A stretch of 64,000 nucleotides of DNA from Allobosea lupini (GTDB lineage Bacteria > Pseudomonadota > Alphaproteobacteria > Rhizobiales > Beijerinckiaceae). Position 1 is the stretch's first letter; every line of letters begins with the position of its first letter. Position numbers and translations under genes: made by a program. The DNA lies in assembly GCF_900109525.1 (NCBI RefSeq), contig NZ_FOAN01000001.1, forward strand, positions 1,054,001-1,118,000, given 5' to 3'. The notes beneath the pieces are model-generated. The model made no database searches. It was given only the letters and a program-made list of their open reading frames with translations, and had not been told where the DNA came from. Of the stretch, positions 36,829-45,663 are shown in pieces.

Positions 36829-37587
36829 TCACGCGGCGTGGCTTCGATCCTGGAATGTGGCACGCGTCGCTTCAAAGCCCAGATTCAGCAATGGATCGAT
36901 AATCGACACTGCCGGCACGAAATCCCCCCAGAGCTGCCGGTATGGGATCAGACTGTTGGCATAGTCCATCCATTCGACCTCAAGACCGGCATCCTGAAAT
37001 CGCGCTTCGTCGAGATAGCTGCGCGCGGACGGCCCGGATAGGTAGGATGTCCCCCCCGCCGCCTTGGCCAGGTCGATCAGTCGCTGGGTCGGATCGGCAG
37101 CGTCGAGGCTTGCGCGCGCGATGAGGTCGACATCCACCAGAAGCGGCGTCTTGATCTCGAGTGCTTCGCACAGGGCACGGGTCAGATGCTGATTGACCGC
37201 CGACAGAGAGTTCTGGTGCGCAATCGCGGCAAAGGCATCGGCCAAGATGGGGTAGACCGCATCATAAGCCTCGGCCCGACGGTAGGCACCTTGAATGCTG
37301 CGCAGGTGCGTGGCCGCCCAGTTCGGGTCATTGATGATGACGGAATCGATCGAGGCGTGAAAATTGCCCTTCTGCTTCACCGGGATCGACAGCCAGGACG
37401 AGCCGTTCGGCGTCTTGATGGCGTTGCGCGTTCGCCAGTCGCGGCGCGTAAACTGGACGCTGTCGAGAAATACGAACACGTCGCAGCGACCGATCATGTC
37501 AAAATATCCCCGCCAGGGAATATAGCTCGACTGGATGATGCCGACGCGACAGCCTTTCGATGGTGCAGCCATGGCGGAGCTCGGCAT
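36829..37587 (-). CDS. WbqC-family protein
   Basis: This 252-residue WbqC-like protein has the family opening VGIIQSSYIPWRGYFDMIGRCDVFVFLDSVQFTRRDWRTRN and the later WLSIPVKQKG and YLSGPSARSYLD blocks. WbqC proteins occur in O-antigen loci next to 4-amino-4,6-dideoxysugar genes; their biochemical role is not firmly established (N-acylation of the aminosugar has been suggested). It starts 2 bases after the DegT aminotransferase stop, so the two are coupled. A second ATG (37572) is possible. The gene looks intact although the next gene downstream is broken. Confidence 0.88.
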   Translation of the reverse strand: MPSSAMAAPSKGCRVGIIQSSYIPWRGYFDMIGRCDVFVFLDSVQFTRRDWRTRNAIKTPNGSSWLSIPVKQKGNFHASIDSVIINDPNWAATHLRSIQGAYRRAEAYDAVYPILADAFAAIAHQNSLSAVNQHLTRALCEALEIKTPLLVDVDLIARASLDAADPTQRLIDLAKAAGGTSYLSGPSARSYLDEARFQDAGLEVEWMDYANSLIPYRQLWGDFVPAVSIIDPLLNLGFEATRATFQDRSHAA

Positions 37588-37589
37588 GA

Positions 37590-38777
37590 TCAGGATTTTT
37601 GCCCGAAGAAGCCACTGATCGTGTCGACGATGCGGTTTACGTCGTCAGCGGTGAGCTCAAGATAGAGCGGCAGCCGCAGCAGCGAATTGCTGACGGAATC
37701 GGTCACGGCCAGATCACCATCGGTCCGGCCGAACTTGCGGCCAGCCGGTGCCGAATGCAGCGGGATATAGTGAAACACGGCGTTGATATCATGGGCCGCC
37801 AGATGCTTGATGAGTGCGGCCCGCGTAGGCTCGTCCTTGAGCAAGAGCCAGAAGATGTGGCCATTGGCATCGGTCCCTGTCGCCTCGGGAATCACGATAT
37901 CGCCGCGCTTGGCCAGCAACTGCAGGTGCTCACGATAGAGATCGTACAGGGCGCGGCGGCGGGCACAGATGGCCTCGACATGCTCGAGCTGCGCGAAAAG
38001 AAACGCACTGACGATCTCGCCCGGGCAGTAGGACGATCCGATATCCTGCCATGTGTACTTGTCGACCTGGCCGCGGAAAAACCGGCTGCGATCGGTGCCT
38101 TTCTCGCGAATGATCTCGGCGCGCTCCAGAAAGCGCTCATTGTTGACGATCAGCGCGCCGCCCTCACCGGAGATGACGTTCTTGGTTTCGTGGAACGACA
38201 GGCAGCCCAGATCGCCAATGGTTCCCAATGCCCGCCCCTTGTAGAAAGACAGGTGCGCCTGCGCGGCATCCTCAACGACGAGCAGCTTGTGGCGCGCGGC
38301 GATGGCGAGAATCGTGTCCATCTCACAAGCGAGGCCGGCATAATGCACCGGCACGACGGCACGTGTCCTGGGCGTGATGGCGGCTTCGATCAGGTTTTCG
38401 TTGATGTTCAGCGTGTCCCGCCTGATGTCGACGAAGACAGGCGTGGCGCCGCGCAGCACGAAGGCCGTCGCCGTTGCCGAAAACGTGAAGGACGGCATGA
38501 TCACTTCGTCGCCCGGTCCGACACCTGACAACATGGCCGCCATCTCGAGCGCCGCCGTGCAGGAATGCGTCATCAAGGCGCGGCGCGCGGGCAGATGCTG
38601 CTCGAGCCACTTCTCGCAACGCTGCATGAAGGGGCCCCCGCCCGCAATCGTTCCATTTGCGATTGCCTCGGCTATATAGCCCAGCTCATTGCCGACGATA
38701 GCGGGGCGCCCGAATGGGATCTTGGATGTGGCAGCGCGGGCGCGATATGGCTCGGCAAAAGCGGACTTGTTATTCAT
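37590..38777 (-). CDS. DegT/DnrJ/EryC1/StrS sugar aminotransferase (WecE/RffA-like)
   Basis: This 395-residue PLP-dependent aminotransferase acts on nucleotide 4-keto-6-deoxysugars. It has the opening IPFGRPAIVGNELGYI, the THSCTAALEMAA phosphate site, VEDAAQAHLSFYKG and the PLP-lysine segment LSFHETKNVISGEGGAL; the FHETKN form is characteristic of WecE/RffA, which makes dTDP-4-amino-4,6-dideoxygalactose. ATG 38777 was chosen over an upstream frame extension because the conserved start follows shortly after it. No rmlA/rmlB is linked, so the nucleotide-sugar substrate must come from elsewhere. It is flanked by remnants of its former operon partners. Confidence 0.9.
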   Translation of the reverse strand: MNNKSAFAEPYRARAATSKIPFGRPAIVGNELGYIAEAIANGTIAGGGPFMQRCEKWLEQHLPARRALMTHSCTAALEMAAMLSGVGPGDEVIMPSFTFSATATAFVLRGATPVFVDIRRDTLNINENLIEAAITPRTRAVVPVHYAGLACEMDTILAIAARHKLLVVEDAAQAHLSFYKGRALGTIGDLGCLSFHETKNVISGEGGALIVNNERFLERAEIIREKGTDRSRFFRGQVDKYTWQDIGSSYCPGEIVSAFLFAQLEHVEAICARRRALYDLYREHLQLLAKRGDIVIPEATGTDANGHIFWLLLKDEPTRAALIKHLAAHDINAVFHYIPLHSAPAGRKFGRTDGDLAVTDSVSNSLLRLPLYLELTADDVNRIVDTISGFFGQKS

Positions 38778-39501
38778 CTTGCTGCTCTCTCGGTACTTTT
38801 TGCCGCTTTGACAGGCAGATAGCATAACGTCCGGCTATGTCGCGCGGAAACCCTGCCGATAGAAACCCTGCTGATTGGCTGAGCCACCACTGACGGGCCC
38901 ACGCATGTCTAGAACGATTGAAGAAGCGATTTCAACGTTGACCAGCCTGGGCGGCGACGCCGTCAGCGCCAGGCGATTGAGCGCTGGGGCACCCTGCCTG
39001 CGCCCCAGATCAGGCTGATCTGTGATCTGGCCGATTTCATCTTCTTTCTGGCCTGGTGTTTCGACGATTCCAGCTTCCGGCAAAGAGCGCGCTATCGACT
39101 GTGAAGGCAACGATCTCGTATTCGCTATCACGATCGAAATAGAAGGCGACGACCTCCGCGATCTGGCCAGTACCGAAAACGACCAGCTTGCGTCTCATCG
39201 CATTCCCCCTCCAGTGTGCGACAAAGGCGCAAGCTCATCATCGGCGAAGCGGCATTCGTGGCATCGATCGCGCTCATGCCAAGGAAAATCATCTGATCCG
39301 TTCCACGCATCGATGACTGTCAGACTGGACTGTCTTTCGGCGACCATCCTGGATCCTCGAACGCGATCATCCTGTGGGCGCCGAATGCCACGCTGATCTC
39401 GGCTCAGGATGTCGATCGCTTCGACGATGGTCTGTTGTCCGGGTCGGGGTGAGTAGGTACCCGCCATAGTCGCTCCTGGCGAGCGCCTTGGCATCGCCCG
39501 T
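38778..39501. other. Decayed intergenic region around the acetyltransferase remnant
   Basis: Apart from the truncated acetyltransferase (39037-39198), no intact gene was found in 724 bases. Between 39210 and 39480 on the minus strand there are short open stretches in two frames, including MIFLGMSAIDATNAASPMM, that look like further gene debris, but I could not assign a family. The part nearest the DegT gene (38778-39036) must carry its promoter or be read through. Confidence 0.5.
39037..39198 (-). pseudogene. Truncated NeuD/PglD-like sugar acetyltransferase N-terminus
   Basis: From ATG 39198, with a strong GGAGGGGG ribosome site just upstream, the frame reads KLVVFGTGQIAEVVAFYFD and then YEIVAFTVDSALF. 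This is the nucleotide-binding N-terminal half of NeuD/PglD-type acetyltransferases, which normally run to about 210 residues with a left-handed beta-helix. Homology ends after about 43 codons and the frame stops at 39037. No hexapeptide repeats follow in any frame. The gene would have preceded the DegT aminotransferase, matching a 4-amino-sugar acetylation pathway that has lost this step. Confidence 0.72.
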
Positions 39502-40782
39502 TCAGCGAGAAACCGAGGCAAAGGCCTTCGCCAGGGCCTCGCCGAGCGACTGTCCGCGCGCCAGACGTTTCAGCTTCGCCCGGTTCCGTTCGAGATGTTC
39601 GGGGCTTTCGAGGAGTTCGAGTATCTGGTTGGCCCAGCTTTGGTCGAACGGGGGCGGATGGGCGAGATCCGCGGCGTCTCCCAACCCGCGCAGGCCAACG
39701 GGCGTGGCGAGAACCGGCTTGTCCATGCCAATGGCTTCCAGCGTCTTGATCGAGATTCCGGTGCCGGTGAGTAGCGGCACGATCACGAGACGGGCCGCAT
39801 CGTAAAGTGGCCTCAGATCCCGGACTCGTCCGACGATGTGGAGACCGGGAAGCGGGGCGAGGTCGAGATGCTGCCCGACGGCGCCGGCAATGACGAGATT
39901 GATGCCGCGAGCGGACAGGAAAGGACCGAAGCAATCGCGCACGAACGCGGTGATGCCTTCCCGGTTGGGACCATGCGCGCCGCCGACGAACAGAAGGTCG
40001 ACAGCCTGGCTGCCCTCTAGGGAGGCTGTCGCTGGAGTTTGTGCCGCAGCCCGCGCCTCCGGGCCGGATGCGGCAAGCGCATCCGCGAGGTGCAACGGTC
40101 GAAGCTGAAGCGCGGCCGCGACATCCCTGGAGAGCCTCACGGGGATGCCGACAAGACACGGGTGCTCCGGCGCCGCGAGCGTGATCCGCTCTGCTTCCTC
40201 GGCGTTCAGCGCGATTCTGCCGCGATCCTCCCGCAGGATCTGCGCGATGGCGGGCGATGGTGCCGTGTCGATCCAGTCATGGAGGATGAGCAGCTGCCGT
40301 TCCGGGGGCGCCAGATCGTTGGCCACCGATATGCCCGACAAATAATTGCAGATGACGAAATCGGTCTCGTTTCGCAACCCGAGCCGGATAGCTTGCGTAT
40401 CGAGCACGTCCGAGGTCGCAAGATCGGTATCCAGGGACCAGTCTTGCCGCAGGACAGCGATCGCGAGCCGCAGGATCGCGCTCCACCGGCGGGGGCGTCG
40501 CCAGCCCAGCCCAACCACGGTGATCTTGTCGAAGCCAAGTGCCCGCGCCTGCGAAAGCGCCTGTTCGGCTTGCTCGGAGCGCCAGCTTCGCAAAGGCGAC
40601 AGGCTCGGCGCGGTCAGCACGAGATGGCTGGCATAGCCTTGCTCGGCCAGCCATTCATGTTGCTGGCGGAGGACTTCTGCGGCTCCCGCCGCATCGCGCA
40701 GATGCTGCGCGGGAAATATGATGGCGACCCTGGCGCGGGGCTTTCCTGGCGCGGGCGATTCGCTGAGACCGATCTCCGTCAC
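39502..40782 (-). CDS. Glycosyltransferase (GT4-like, GT-B fold)
   Basis: This 426-residue protein has a C-terminal GT-B donor domain: LLFVGGAHGPNREGITAFV, LHIVGRVRDLRPLYDAARLVIVPLLTGTGISIKTLEAI and PVLATPVGLRGL. This is the pattern of group 1 glycosyltransferases, with the usual EX7E replaced by a G-T-G-I-S-I-K-T-L-E arrangement. The GTG at 40782 overlaps the previous gene stop as GTGA and gives a family-like start (RVAIIFPA). It is the last gene of the gmhA-hddC-GT-gmhB-GT-GT operon. Sugar and linkage are unknown. Confidence 0.85.
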   Translation of the reverse strand: MTEIGLSESPAPGKPRARVAIIFPAQHLRDAAGAAEVLRQQHEWLAEQGYASHLVLTAPSLSPLRSWRSEQAEQALSQARALGFDKITVVGLGWRRPRRWSAILRLAIAVLRQDWSLDTDLATSDVLDTQAIRLGLRNETDFVICNYLSGISVANDLAPPERQLLILHDWIDTAPSPAIAQILREDRGRIALNAEEAERITLAAPEHPCLVGIPVRLSRDVAAALQLRPLHLADALAASGPEARAAAQTPATASLEGSQAVDLLFVGGAHGPNREGITAFVRDCFGPFLSARGINLVIAGAVGQHLDLAPLPGLHIVGRVRDLRPLYDAARLVIVPLLTGTGISIKTLEAIGMDKPVLATPVGLRGLGDAADLAHPPPFDQSWANQILELLESPEHLERNRAKLKRLARGQSLGEALAKAFASVSR

Positions 40783-42110
40783 GTATCCCGGCCAGCCGTT
40801 TCGAGCGCGTTCTTCAGGATGCCGACGAGATTCGAGCCATTGTGGAAGGCGCGCCATGCCGGAGCGTTTCGCACCGCAGCCTCCGAAAGGGCGTCGAAGG
40901 ACCGGATCGCGGTCGCAACGGCCTGGCCCAAGTGCTTCGGGGTATCGAACTGGACATTGGTTCCGGCGGGCGCAGTGTCCGACAGCCAGGTGCGGGATGG
41001 GATCACGACCGGCTTTCCGGCTGCGATCGCCTGCACAAGGATGCCCGAGCTGCGGTTGCGATAGTTCTGGGCGTCATAAGGCAGGATGACGATATCGGCA
41101 TCCGACAGCAGCGTATTGAACTCGTCGACGGCGAGCACCTGTGTCAGCAGCTCGACCTGAGTGGTCGGATATCGCTTTAAGGCAGCGCGCGCTCGGGCGA
41201 TGACATCGTCCTCCAGACTCATGGCGGCATTGGATTGAGCGACTAGCCTGGCCGTCCGCCCGTCGATCAGCGTCTCGCCGAGCTCGCTCATGAGCTGCGG
41301 CAGATGATCGTATCCCTTTTCGACGCGGGCATCGCCGACATAGGTCAGCCGGAGCGGGCCGGCTTGGCGCGACCGGCCGACCGGGTGACCTGCGGGAGCG
41401 GGATAGGGAACGGGCAGCACCCGGAAGAGCAGATCGGGTGCCATCTCGCCATACTGCCGGGCCAGCCCCGCGCTGTCCGTATAGAACGCGATGCGCCGGG
41501 CCAGCGCGGGTGCGGCGGCGAGGCGCTCGAACGCGCCCGGCGCCCCGCCCCACGGGCCCGAGCGGATGCCGGGCTCATCGGCGTCGCGCCGTAGCACGAC
41601 ATGCAGCATCGGTCCGCCTTCGACAGTCGCGAATGCTGCCATGGCCGAATGCAGCTCGGACATGTTGATCGTGTGAATCAGGACATGGTCCTGCGATCCG
41701 AAGCCTTGGGCATCGAGATATCGCCCAAGTTCAGCGCCGAAAGCCGGCAGGGGCATCGTCTTTGCTGGCAAGGTTGCTCCTTGCCTGGCCCTCAGGCGAC
41801 CGAGCACCGAGACGCCCACCCGGATGAGCGGCGCGCGCAGCGATATCGGGAGCTTCTGCAACAGGCCGCGCGCAAGCTGGACGCTCCTGGACCGATCGAC
41901 GCTGTAATAGGTCTGCGTGAACCAGGGCGTTGCCGGCATGTCGCCGAAAAGCGCCTGGTCCTTGAAGCTCGCATGGGCCAGCACGGAGGCCGACAGGCCA
42001 TGCTCAGCCGCGCTGTCACCGACCGCGAGATCATATTCGAAGTGATGGCCGACCATGTCGCGAAGCGACTGGTCGACGATCAGGAGGCGGGCTTTGCCCT
42101 TCAGGGACAT
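40779..42110 (-). CDS. Glycosyltransferase (GT4-like)
   Basis: The 443-residue protein opens with KARLLIVDQSLRDMVGHHFEYDLAVGDSAAEHG and has a C-terminal Rossmann domain with LRLTYVGDARVEKGYDHLPQLM, a mid motif VELLTQVLAVDEFNTLLSDADIVILPYD and YRNRSSGILVQAIAAGKPVV in place of a classical EX7E. It is therefore a GT-B glycosyltransferase-like enzyme with a divergent donor site. ATG 42110 is preferred to an extension of 14 codons. Its stop overlaps the next glycosyltransferase start; gmhB lies 116 bases upstream. Confidence 0.82.
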   Translation of the reverse strand: MSLKGKARLLIVDQSLRDMVGHHFEYDLAVGDSAAEHGLSASVLAHASFKDQALFGDMPATPWFTQTYYSVDRSRSVQLARGLLQKLPISLRAPLIRVGVSVLGRLRARQGATLPAKTMPLPAFGAELGRYLDAQGFGSQDHVLIHTINMSELHSAMAAFATVEGGPMLHVVLRRDADEPGIRSGPWGGAPGAFERLAAAPALARRIAFYTDSAGLARQYGEMAPDLLFRVLPVPYPAPAGHPVGRSRQAGPLRLTYVGDARVEKGYDHLPQLMSELGETLIDGRTARLVAQSNAAMSLEDDVIARARAALKRYPTTQVELLTQVLAVDEFNTLLSDADIVILPYDAQNYRNRSSGILVQAIAAGKPVVIPSRTWLSDTAPAGTNVQFDTPKHLGQAVATAIRSFDALSEAAVRNAPAWRAFHNGSNLVGILKNALETAGRDT

Positions 42111-42226
42111 CGGCGAAGGCCTATTGAACCGGAGCGCACTTCGGGCGCGCAACTGGAAACAACTCCAGATTGTTCCCCATTCGCAAATTCACATTGGAGC
42201 ATGGCATGTCGCGGAACTCGGAATTT

Positions 42227-42892
42227 CTATCCAAGTCGATGATCGTGCAGAAGTTCGCCAATAGCGATGCCGGCGTTGTCGCGCACGGCGGCAGCAAACG
42301 TGCCGTCCAGAAACGGCGCCCGCAACAAGGGCATCGATCGGGCTTCGGCTTCGCCATGCCCAGTCTTGACCAGGAAACCGCCGGCCAAACCAGCTTTCAA
42401 CCCGGCCTCAAGATCCGAAACCTTGTCGCCGACGATCCAGGACCGGCCCAGATCAATGCCGTGGCGCTCGGAAGCATAGTCGAGCATGCCGCAATTCGGC
42501 TTCCGCCAGGCATGGTCCGCTACGGCAAGGGGGCCCGCTCCGACCCCGTGATAGCCGCAGGCCAGAACGACGTCCAAGCTCGCCCCGGCCGCAGCCAGCG
42601 CGGCGACGATGGCTGATTGGACCTTGGCGAAATCCTCCCAGCCGTAATATCCGCGCGCAATCCCGGCCTGATTCGTCACGACGATCACGGGAATCTCGCG
42701 GGCATTGGCCTTGGCGATAGCCTCCGCGACGCCGGGAATCATGACCATGTCCTCGGCGCGCGAAAGATAGTGGGTTTCCTCGACGATGACGCCGTCGCGA
42801 TCGAGAAACAGCGCCGGTCGTCCCGCGAGTTCACGCCGCGTCGGGCTTTCGGCCCAAAGCCCGACGCCGTCGATCAATCCCTCGAAACTCAC
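42227..42892 (-). CDS. gmhB: D-glycero-D-manno-heptose 1,7-bisphosphate 7-phosphatase
   Basis: GmhB is a HAD phosphatase that removes the 7-phosphate from heptose 1,7-bisphosphate. Nucleophile and acid are D31 and D33 in FLDRDGVIVEE; VTNQAGIARGYY is motif II and the C-H...C-G-M region (CGYHGVGAG...WRKPNCGML) is the zinc-loop position, though its Cys/His pattern is looser than in E. coli GmhB. GTG 42892 is taken as start because the remaining upstream frame overlaps the neighbouring glycosyltransferase. It lies in an operon with hddC and gmhA, completing the GDP-heptose route with hddA. Confidence 0.87.
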   Translation of the reverse strand: MSFEGLIDGVGLWAESPTRRELAGRPALFLDRDGVIVEETHYLSRAEDMVMIPGVAEAIAKANAREIPVIVVTNQAGIARGYYGWEDFAKVQSAIVAALAAAGASLDVVLACGYHGVGAGPLAVADHAWRKPNCGMLDYASERHGIDLGRSWIVGDKVSDLEAGLKAGLAGGFLVKTGHGEAEARSMPLLRAPFLDGTFAAAVRDNAGIAIGELLHDHRLG

Positions 42893-42957
42893 TATGCGAT
42901 TCCTGCTGCCGGATTTTCGTACATAGTCTGTGGAAAGCGCCGCGTCATGCGTCTGAA

Positions 42958-44064
42958 TCAAGCGGTCGCTTTGGCGAGAATGGCTGGCCACGCGTTGAAG
43001 GCCAGCTCGGCCCGGGCAAAAGCGGCCGTCGATGCCGAGCGCGCAGCGTAGGTGTCGCGGTTGTCGAGACAATCGGCGACCGTTGCTGCGATCGCCTCGG
43101 GAGTCGCAGCCGCTGCGATCCAGCCCGCCGCACCGTAACCGATCTGCTCGGCGAGAGCGCCCGACGGCGTCACCAGGCTCGGCATCGCGCCATAGAGCGC
43201 CTCCGCCACGGAGCCGGACTGGCTGGCGTCGCGATAGGGGCAGAGCATGATGTCATGGCTGTCGATCAACTCTTCGACCTCGGCTTCCTCGAAAGGTCTC
43301 AGGCGCGTGAGATCGACCTGCGGCATACCGCCGAACCAGCGTTGCACCTGCTCTCGCTCGGGACCGTCGCCGGCAATGGTCAGCCGCCAGTCTGTTCGCT
43401 GTGAAAGCTGTGAAAGCGCCTGCGCCAACAGGTCGAGGCCCTTGTAGGGCAGCAGCCGCCCCATGAACAGGAGACGCAGCGGTCCTTCCGGGTTCGGACG
43501 TCCGCCGCGTCGCGGCTCCCGCGCCAACATGTGGAGCGGCACGACATCGATCGCGTCAGCGGGCAGTTCCGGGTGAAGCTCACGCATGCGCGCTGCGACG
43601 CCTTGCGACATCGCCACGACCGCATGCGCCTGGCCGACCAGCCAGCGCTGCGTCGCGCGCTGATAGGCCGGCGCGAAATCGCCGGAGTGGGGCTCCGCGT
43701 CGTGGACGACATAGACCAGCCGGCCCCCCAGGGCTCTGACAAGCAAGGCCAGCGGGCACGCCAGGGCGAAGTTCATCGGGATGATGACCACCTTGGGGCG
43801 GTGACGCAGCAGCGCGGCGAGCAATTGGCCTGCACGCCGGGGCGCCGCCAGCAAAAGCCCCAATTTGGCGCGATGTCCCGCCGCCCCGCCAACGGTGAAG
43901 ACACGGTGGCCGCGCTGGCGCGCCGCATCGACGAAATCGCTTTGCGCATGCATCAACAGCGCGACCGCTCCGGCGCCGTAGGCGTCGGAGAGGCGGTCCG
44001 CGATCCGCATCATCACGCGCGATCCCGCCCCGCCTGTACCCCAATACCAGATAGCGCTCTTCAT
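42958..44064 (-). CDS. Glycosyltransferase family 4
   Basis: This 368-residue GT-B enzyme has an N-terminal acceptor domain starting SAIWYWGTGGAGSRVMMRIADRL and a donor domain with LRLLFMGRLLPYKGLDLLAQAL, LTIAGDGPEREQVQ and the motif CPYRDASQSGSVAEALYGAMPSLVTPSG, a variant of EX7E. Probably it transfers a sugar from a nucleotide donor to a lipid-linked glycan at the inner face of the membrane. It sits between hddC (49 bases upstream) and gmhB (65 bases downstream), so GDP-heptose or its derivative is a likely donor; that is inferred. Confidence 0.88.
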   Translation of the reverse strand: MKSAIWYWGTGGAGSRVMMRIADRLSDAYGAGAVALLMHAQSDFVDAARQRGHRVFTVGGAAGHRAKLGLLLAAPRRAGQLLAALLRHRPKVVIIPMNFALACPLALLVRALGGRLVYVVHDAEPHSGDFAPAYQRATQRWLVGQAHAVVAMSQGVAARMRELHPELPADAIDVVPLHMLAREPRRGGRPNPEGPLRLLFMGRLLPYKGLDLLAQALSQLSQRTDWRLTIAGDGPEREQVQRWFGGMPQVDLTRLRPFEEAEVEELIDSHDIMLCPYRDASQSGSVAEALYGAMPSLVTPSGALAEQIGYGAAGWIAAAATPEAIAATVADCLDNRDTYAARSASTAAFARAELAFNAWPAILAKATA

Positions 44065-44113
44065 CCCGGCCTTTTCGGGGGCGTCGCCGGCCACGCGTCC
44101 GGCTGTGCCCTTC

Positions 44114-44830
44114 TCAACAGGGTGCCAAATGGGCGAGATGGGTCGTGACGAAGTCATTGGCACGCATCATCGCTTCGGGAGTGCCGATGTCGATGAAGGG
44201 CGCTTGCGCGCAATGCACGACCTGGAGATTGCGGCCGGCCGCGAGCATCTCCGGAATCAGGTCCCGCTCGAGACTCGAGGCTCCCTGCCGTCGCAGCGGC
44301 ATCAGCGCGGCTTTGCGAAACAGATAGATGCCGCTGTTGACGTAGCCGGTACCAGGCTGCTTCTCGCGAAACCGCACCAGCTTGCCGTCGTCGTCGCTGT
44401 CGAGGCTGCCATAGGCCGACGTGTCCGGCACATGGACGCCGATCAGTCCGCCATCGACCCCTGGCACGAGCCGCAAGGCCAGCAACCGGTCGATGCCGGT
44501 CATGCAGACCCCGTCGCCGTTGGCGACGAGAATCCAGTCGCTGGCTTCGTCGAGACAGTTCAGCAGCCCACCGCCGGTGCCCAGCGCCTCACGCTCCTGG
44601 ACGCTGATGCGCCGGCAGCCGGGAAACGCGTCGCCGCGGCACCAGTCGTCGATCTGACTGCCCTTGTATCCGGTGGAATAGACGAAGGAACGCAGTCCCG
44701 CAGCTGCCAGATAGAGGGTCAGCCAATCCAGGAAGGGCCGGCCGGCCACCGGGATCAGAGGTTTCGGAACATCCGGAAAGAGCGAGCGGATACGGGTGCC
44801 TTGCCCGCCGGCCAGGACGACGGCGGTCAC
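44114..44830 (-). CDS. hddC: D-glycero-alpha-D-manno-heptose 1-phosphate guanylyltransferase
   Basis: This 238-residue nucleotidyltransferase has the signature LAGGQGTRIRSLFPDVPKPLIPVAGRPFLDWL, the VANGDG metal site, VNSGIYLF, and the C-terminal FIDIGTPEAM motif. With HddA, GmhA and GmhB encoded alongside, HddC is the best assignment, making GDP-D-glycero-alpha-D-manno-heptose from heptose-1-P and GTP. Start is GTG 44830, directly before the first beta strand. The gene is 53 bases after gmhA. Confidence 0.87.
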   Translation of the reverse strand: MTAVVLAGGQGTRIRSLFPDVPKPLIPVAGRPFLDWLTLYLAAAGLRSFVYSTGYKGSQIDDWCRGDAFPGCRRISVQEREALGTGGGLLNCLDEASDWILVANGDGVCMTGIDRLLALRLVPGVDGGLIGVHVPDTSAYGSLDSDDDGKLVRFREKQPGTGYVNSGIYLFRKAALMPLRRQGASSLERDLIPEMLAAGRNLQVVHCAQAPFIDIGTPEAMMRANDFVTTHLAHLAPC

Positions 44831-44883
44831 ATCGTCGATCGGCGCGTTCTGGGCGGCGCTCTGTTGCGGAAGGGAGGGCAGCG

Positions 44884-45453
44884 TCAGCGTCCCATCGTGG
44901 CGGTTTCAACGTGCTCGCAGATATAGTGGTACAGGACGATGTGGACCTGCTGGATCAGCGGCGTTGAACGCGACGGCACGTCGATCAGGACGTCGCTATG
45001 GGCGGCCATGGCGCCGCCCCCTTGTCCGGTCAGGGCGACCGTCTTCATGCCGAGAGCGCGGGCAGTCTCGAACGCTTTGACGATGTTGGCGGAATTACCG
45101 GACGTGCTGATGCCGAGGACAACGCCTCCCTCTTGCCCGTACGCCTCGACCTGGCGGGAGAACACGGTCTCGAAGGAATAATCGTTCGACCAAGCGGTCA
45201 GGACGCTCGGGTTGCTCGACAGGCAGATGCAGTTCAGGGCCTTGCGCTCTTTCAAGAAGCGGCCGACCAGTTCGCCGGTGATGTGCATCGCGTCCGAAGC
45301 CGAGCCGCCATTGCCGCAGACGAGCAGCGGCTTGCCAGCGGAGAGCGCTTCGCTGATGATCGCGACGGCCGCGTCGGCGCGGGCGATGCCGGGGTGGGTT
45401 TCGCTGGCCGCTATGACACGGCGCGACTCTTCCAGATAGGACAATATACTCAA
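44884..45453 (-). CDS. gmhA: Sedoheptulose-7-phosphate isomerase (SIS domain)
   Basis: This 189-residue SIS-domain protein isomerises sedoheptulose 7-phosphate to D-glycero-D-manno-heptose 7-phosphate. The active-site segment VCGNGGSASDAMHITGELVGRF (H57, E61), GISTSGNSANIVKAF and VHIVLYHYICEHVE match GmhA. The frame starts with TTG at 45453; no ATG or GTG precedes the conserved region in this frame, so TTG is likely but lacks a clear ribosome site. It is the first gene of the minus-strand heptose operon and is divergent from the SDR/hddA operon. Confidence 0.88.
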   Translation of the reverse strand: MSILSYLEESRRVIAASETHPGIARADAAVAIISEALSAGKPLLVCGNGGSASDAMHITGELVGRFLKERKALNCICLSSNPSVLTAWSNDYSFETVFSRQVEAYGQEGGVVLGISTSGNSANIVKAFETARALGMKTVALTGQGGGAMAAHSDVLIDVPSRSTPLIQQVHIVLYHYICEHVETATMGR

Positions 45454-45663
45454 GATTTGAGCTTTCGCGTGGGCCCCGAATACGGCCGGTCCGCCGGGCA
45501 GGCGTGGTTTAATCGGCCTTCGACCGCAGCGTCAAGGGGAGCGCGGCGACGGCGGCGGAAGGGGTTGTGGTGCTTTCCCAGTTTGTCTAAAGAGCCACTG
45601 CTCGCCATACGCTTCCAGAAACAATGGCGGCCCGAAACGATTCCGAGCGGGGCTTTTTTCAAG
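45454..45663. promoter_or_regulatory. Divergent promoter region of the heptose locus
   Basis: The 210 bases between gmhA (minus) and the SDR gene (plus) must carry the promoters of both heptose operons. A T-run (GGCTTTTTTCAAG) lies immediately before the SDR ATG at 45664. No regulator gene or clear operator is visible. Confidence 0.45.

Noticed and set aside
38778..39501. Insertion sequence causing the operon decay
   Set aside because: No transposase fragment, terminal inverted repeats or target duplication could be seen.
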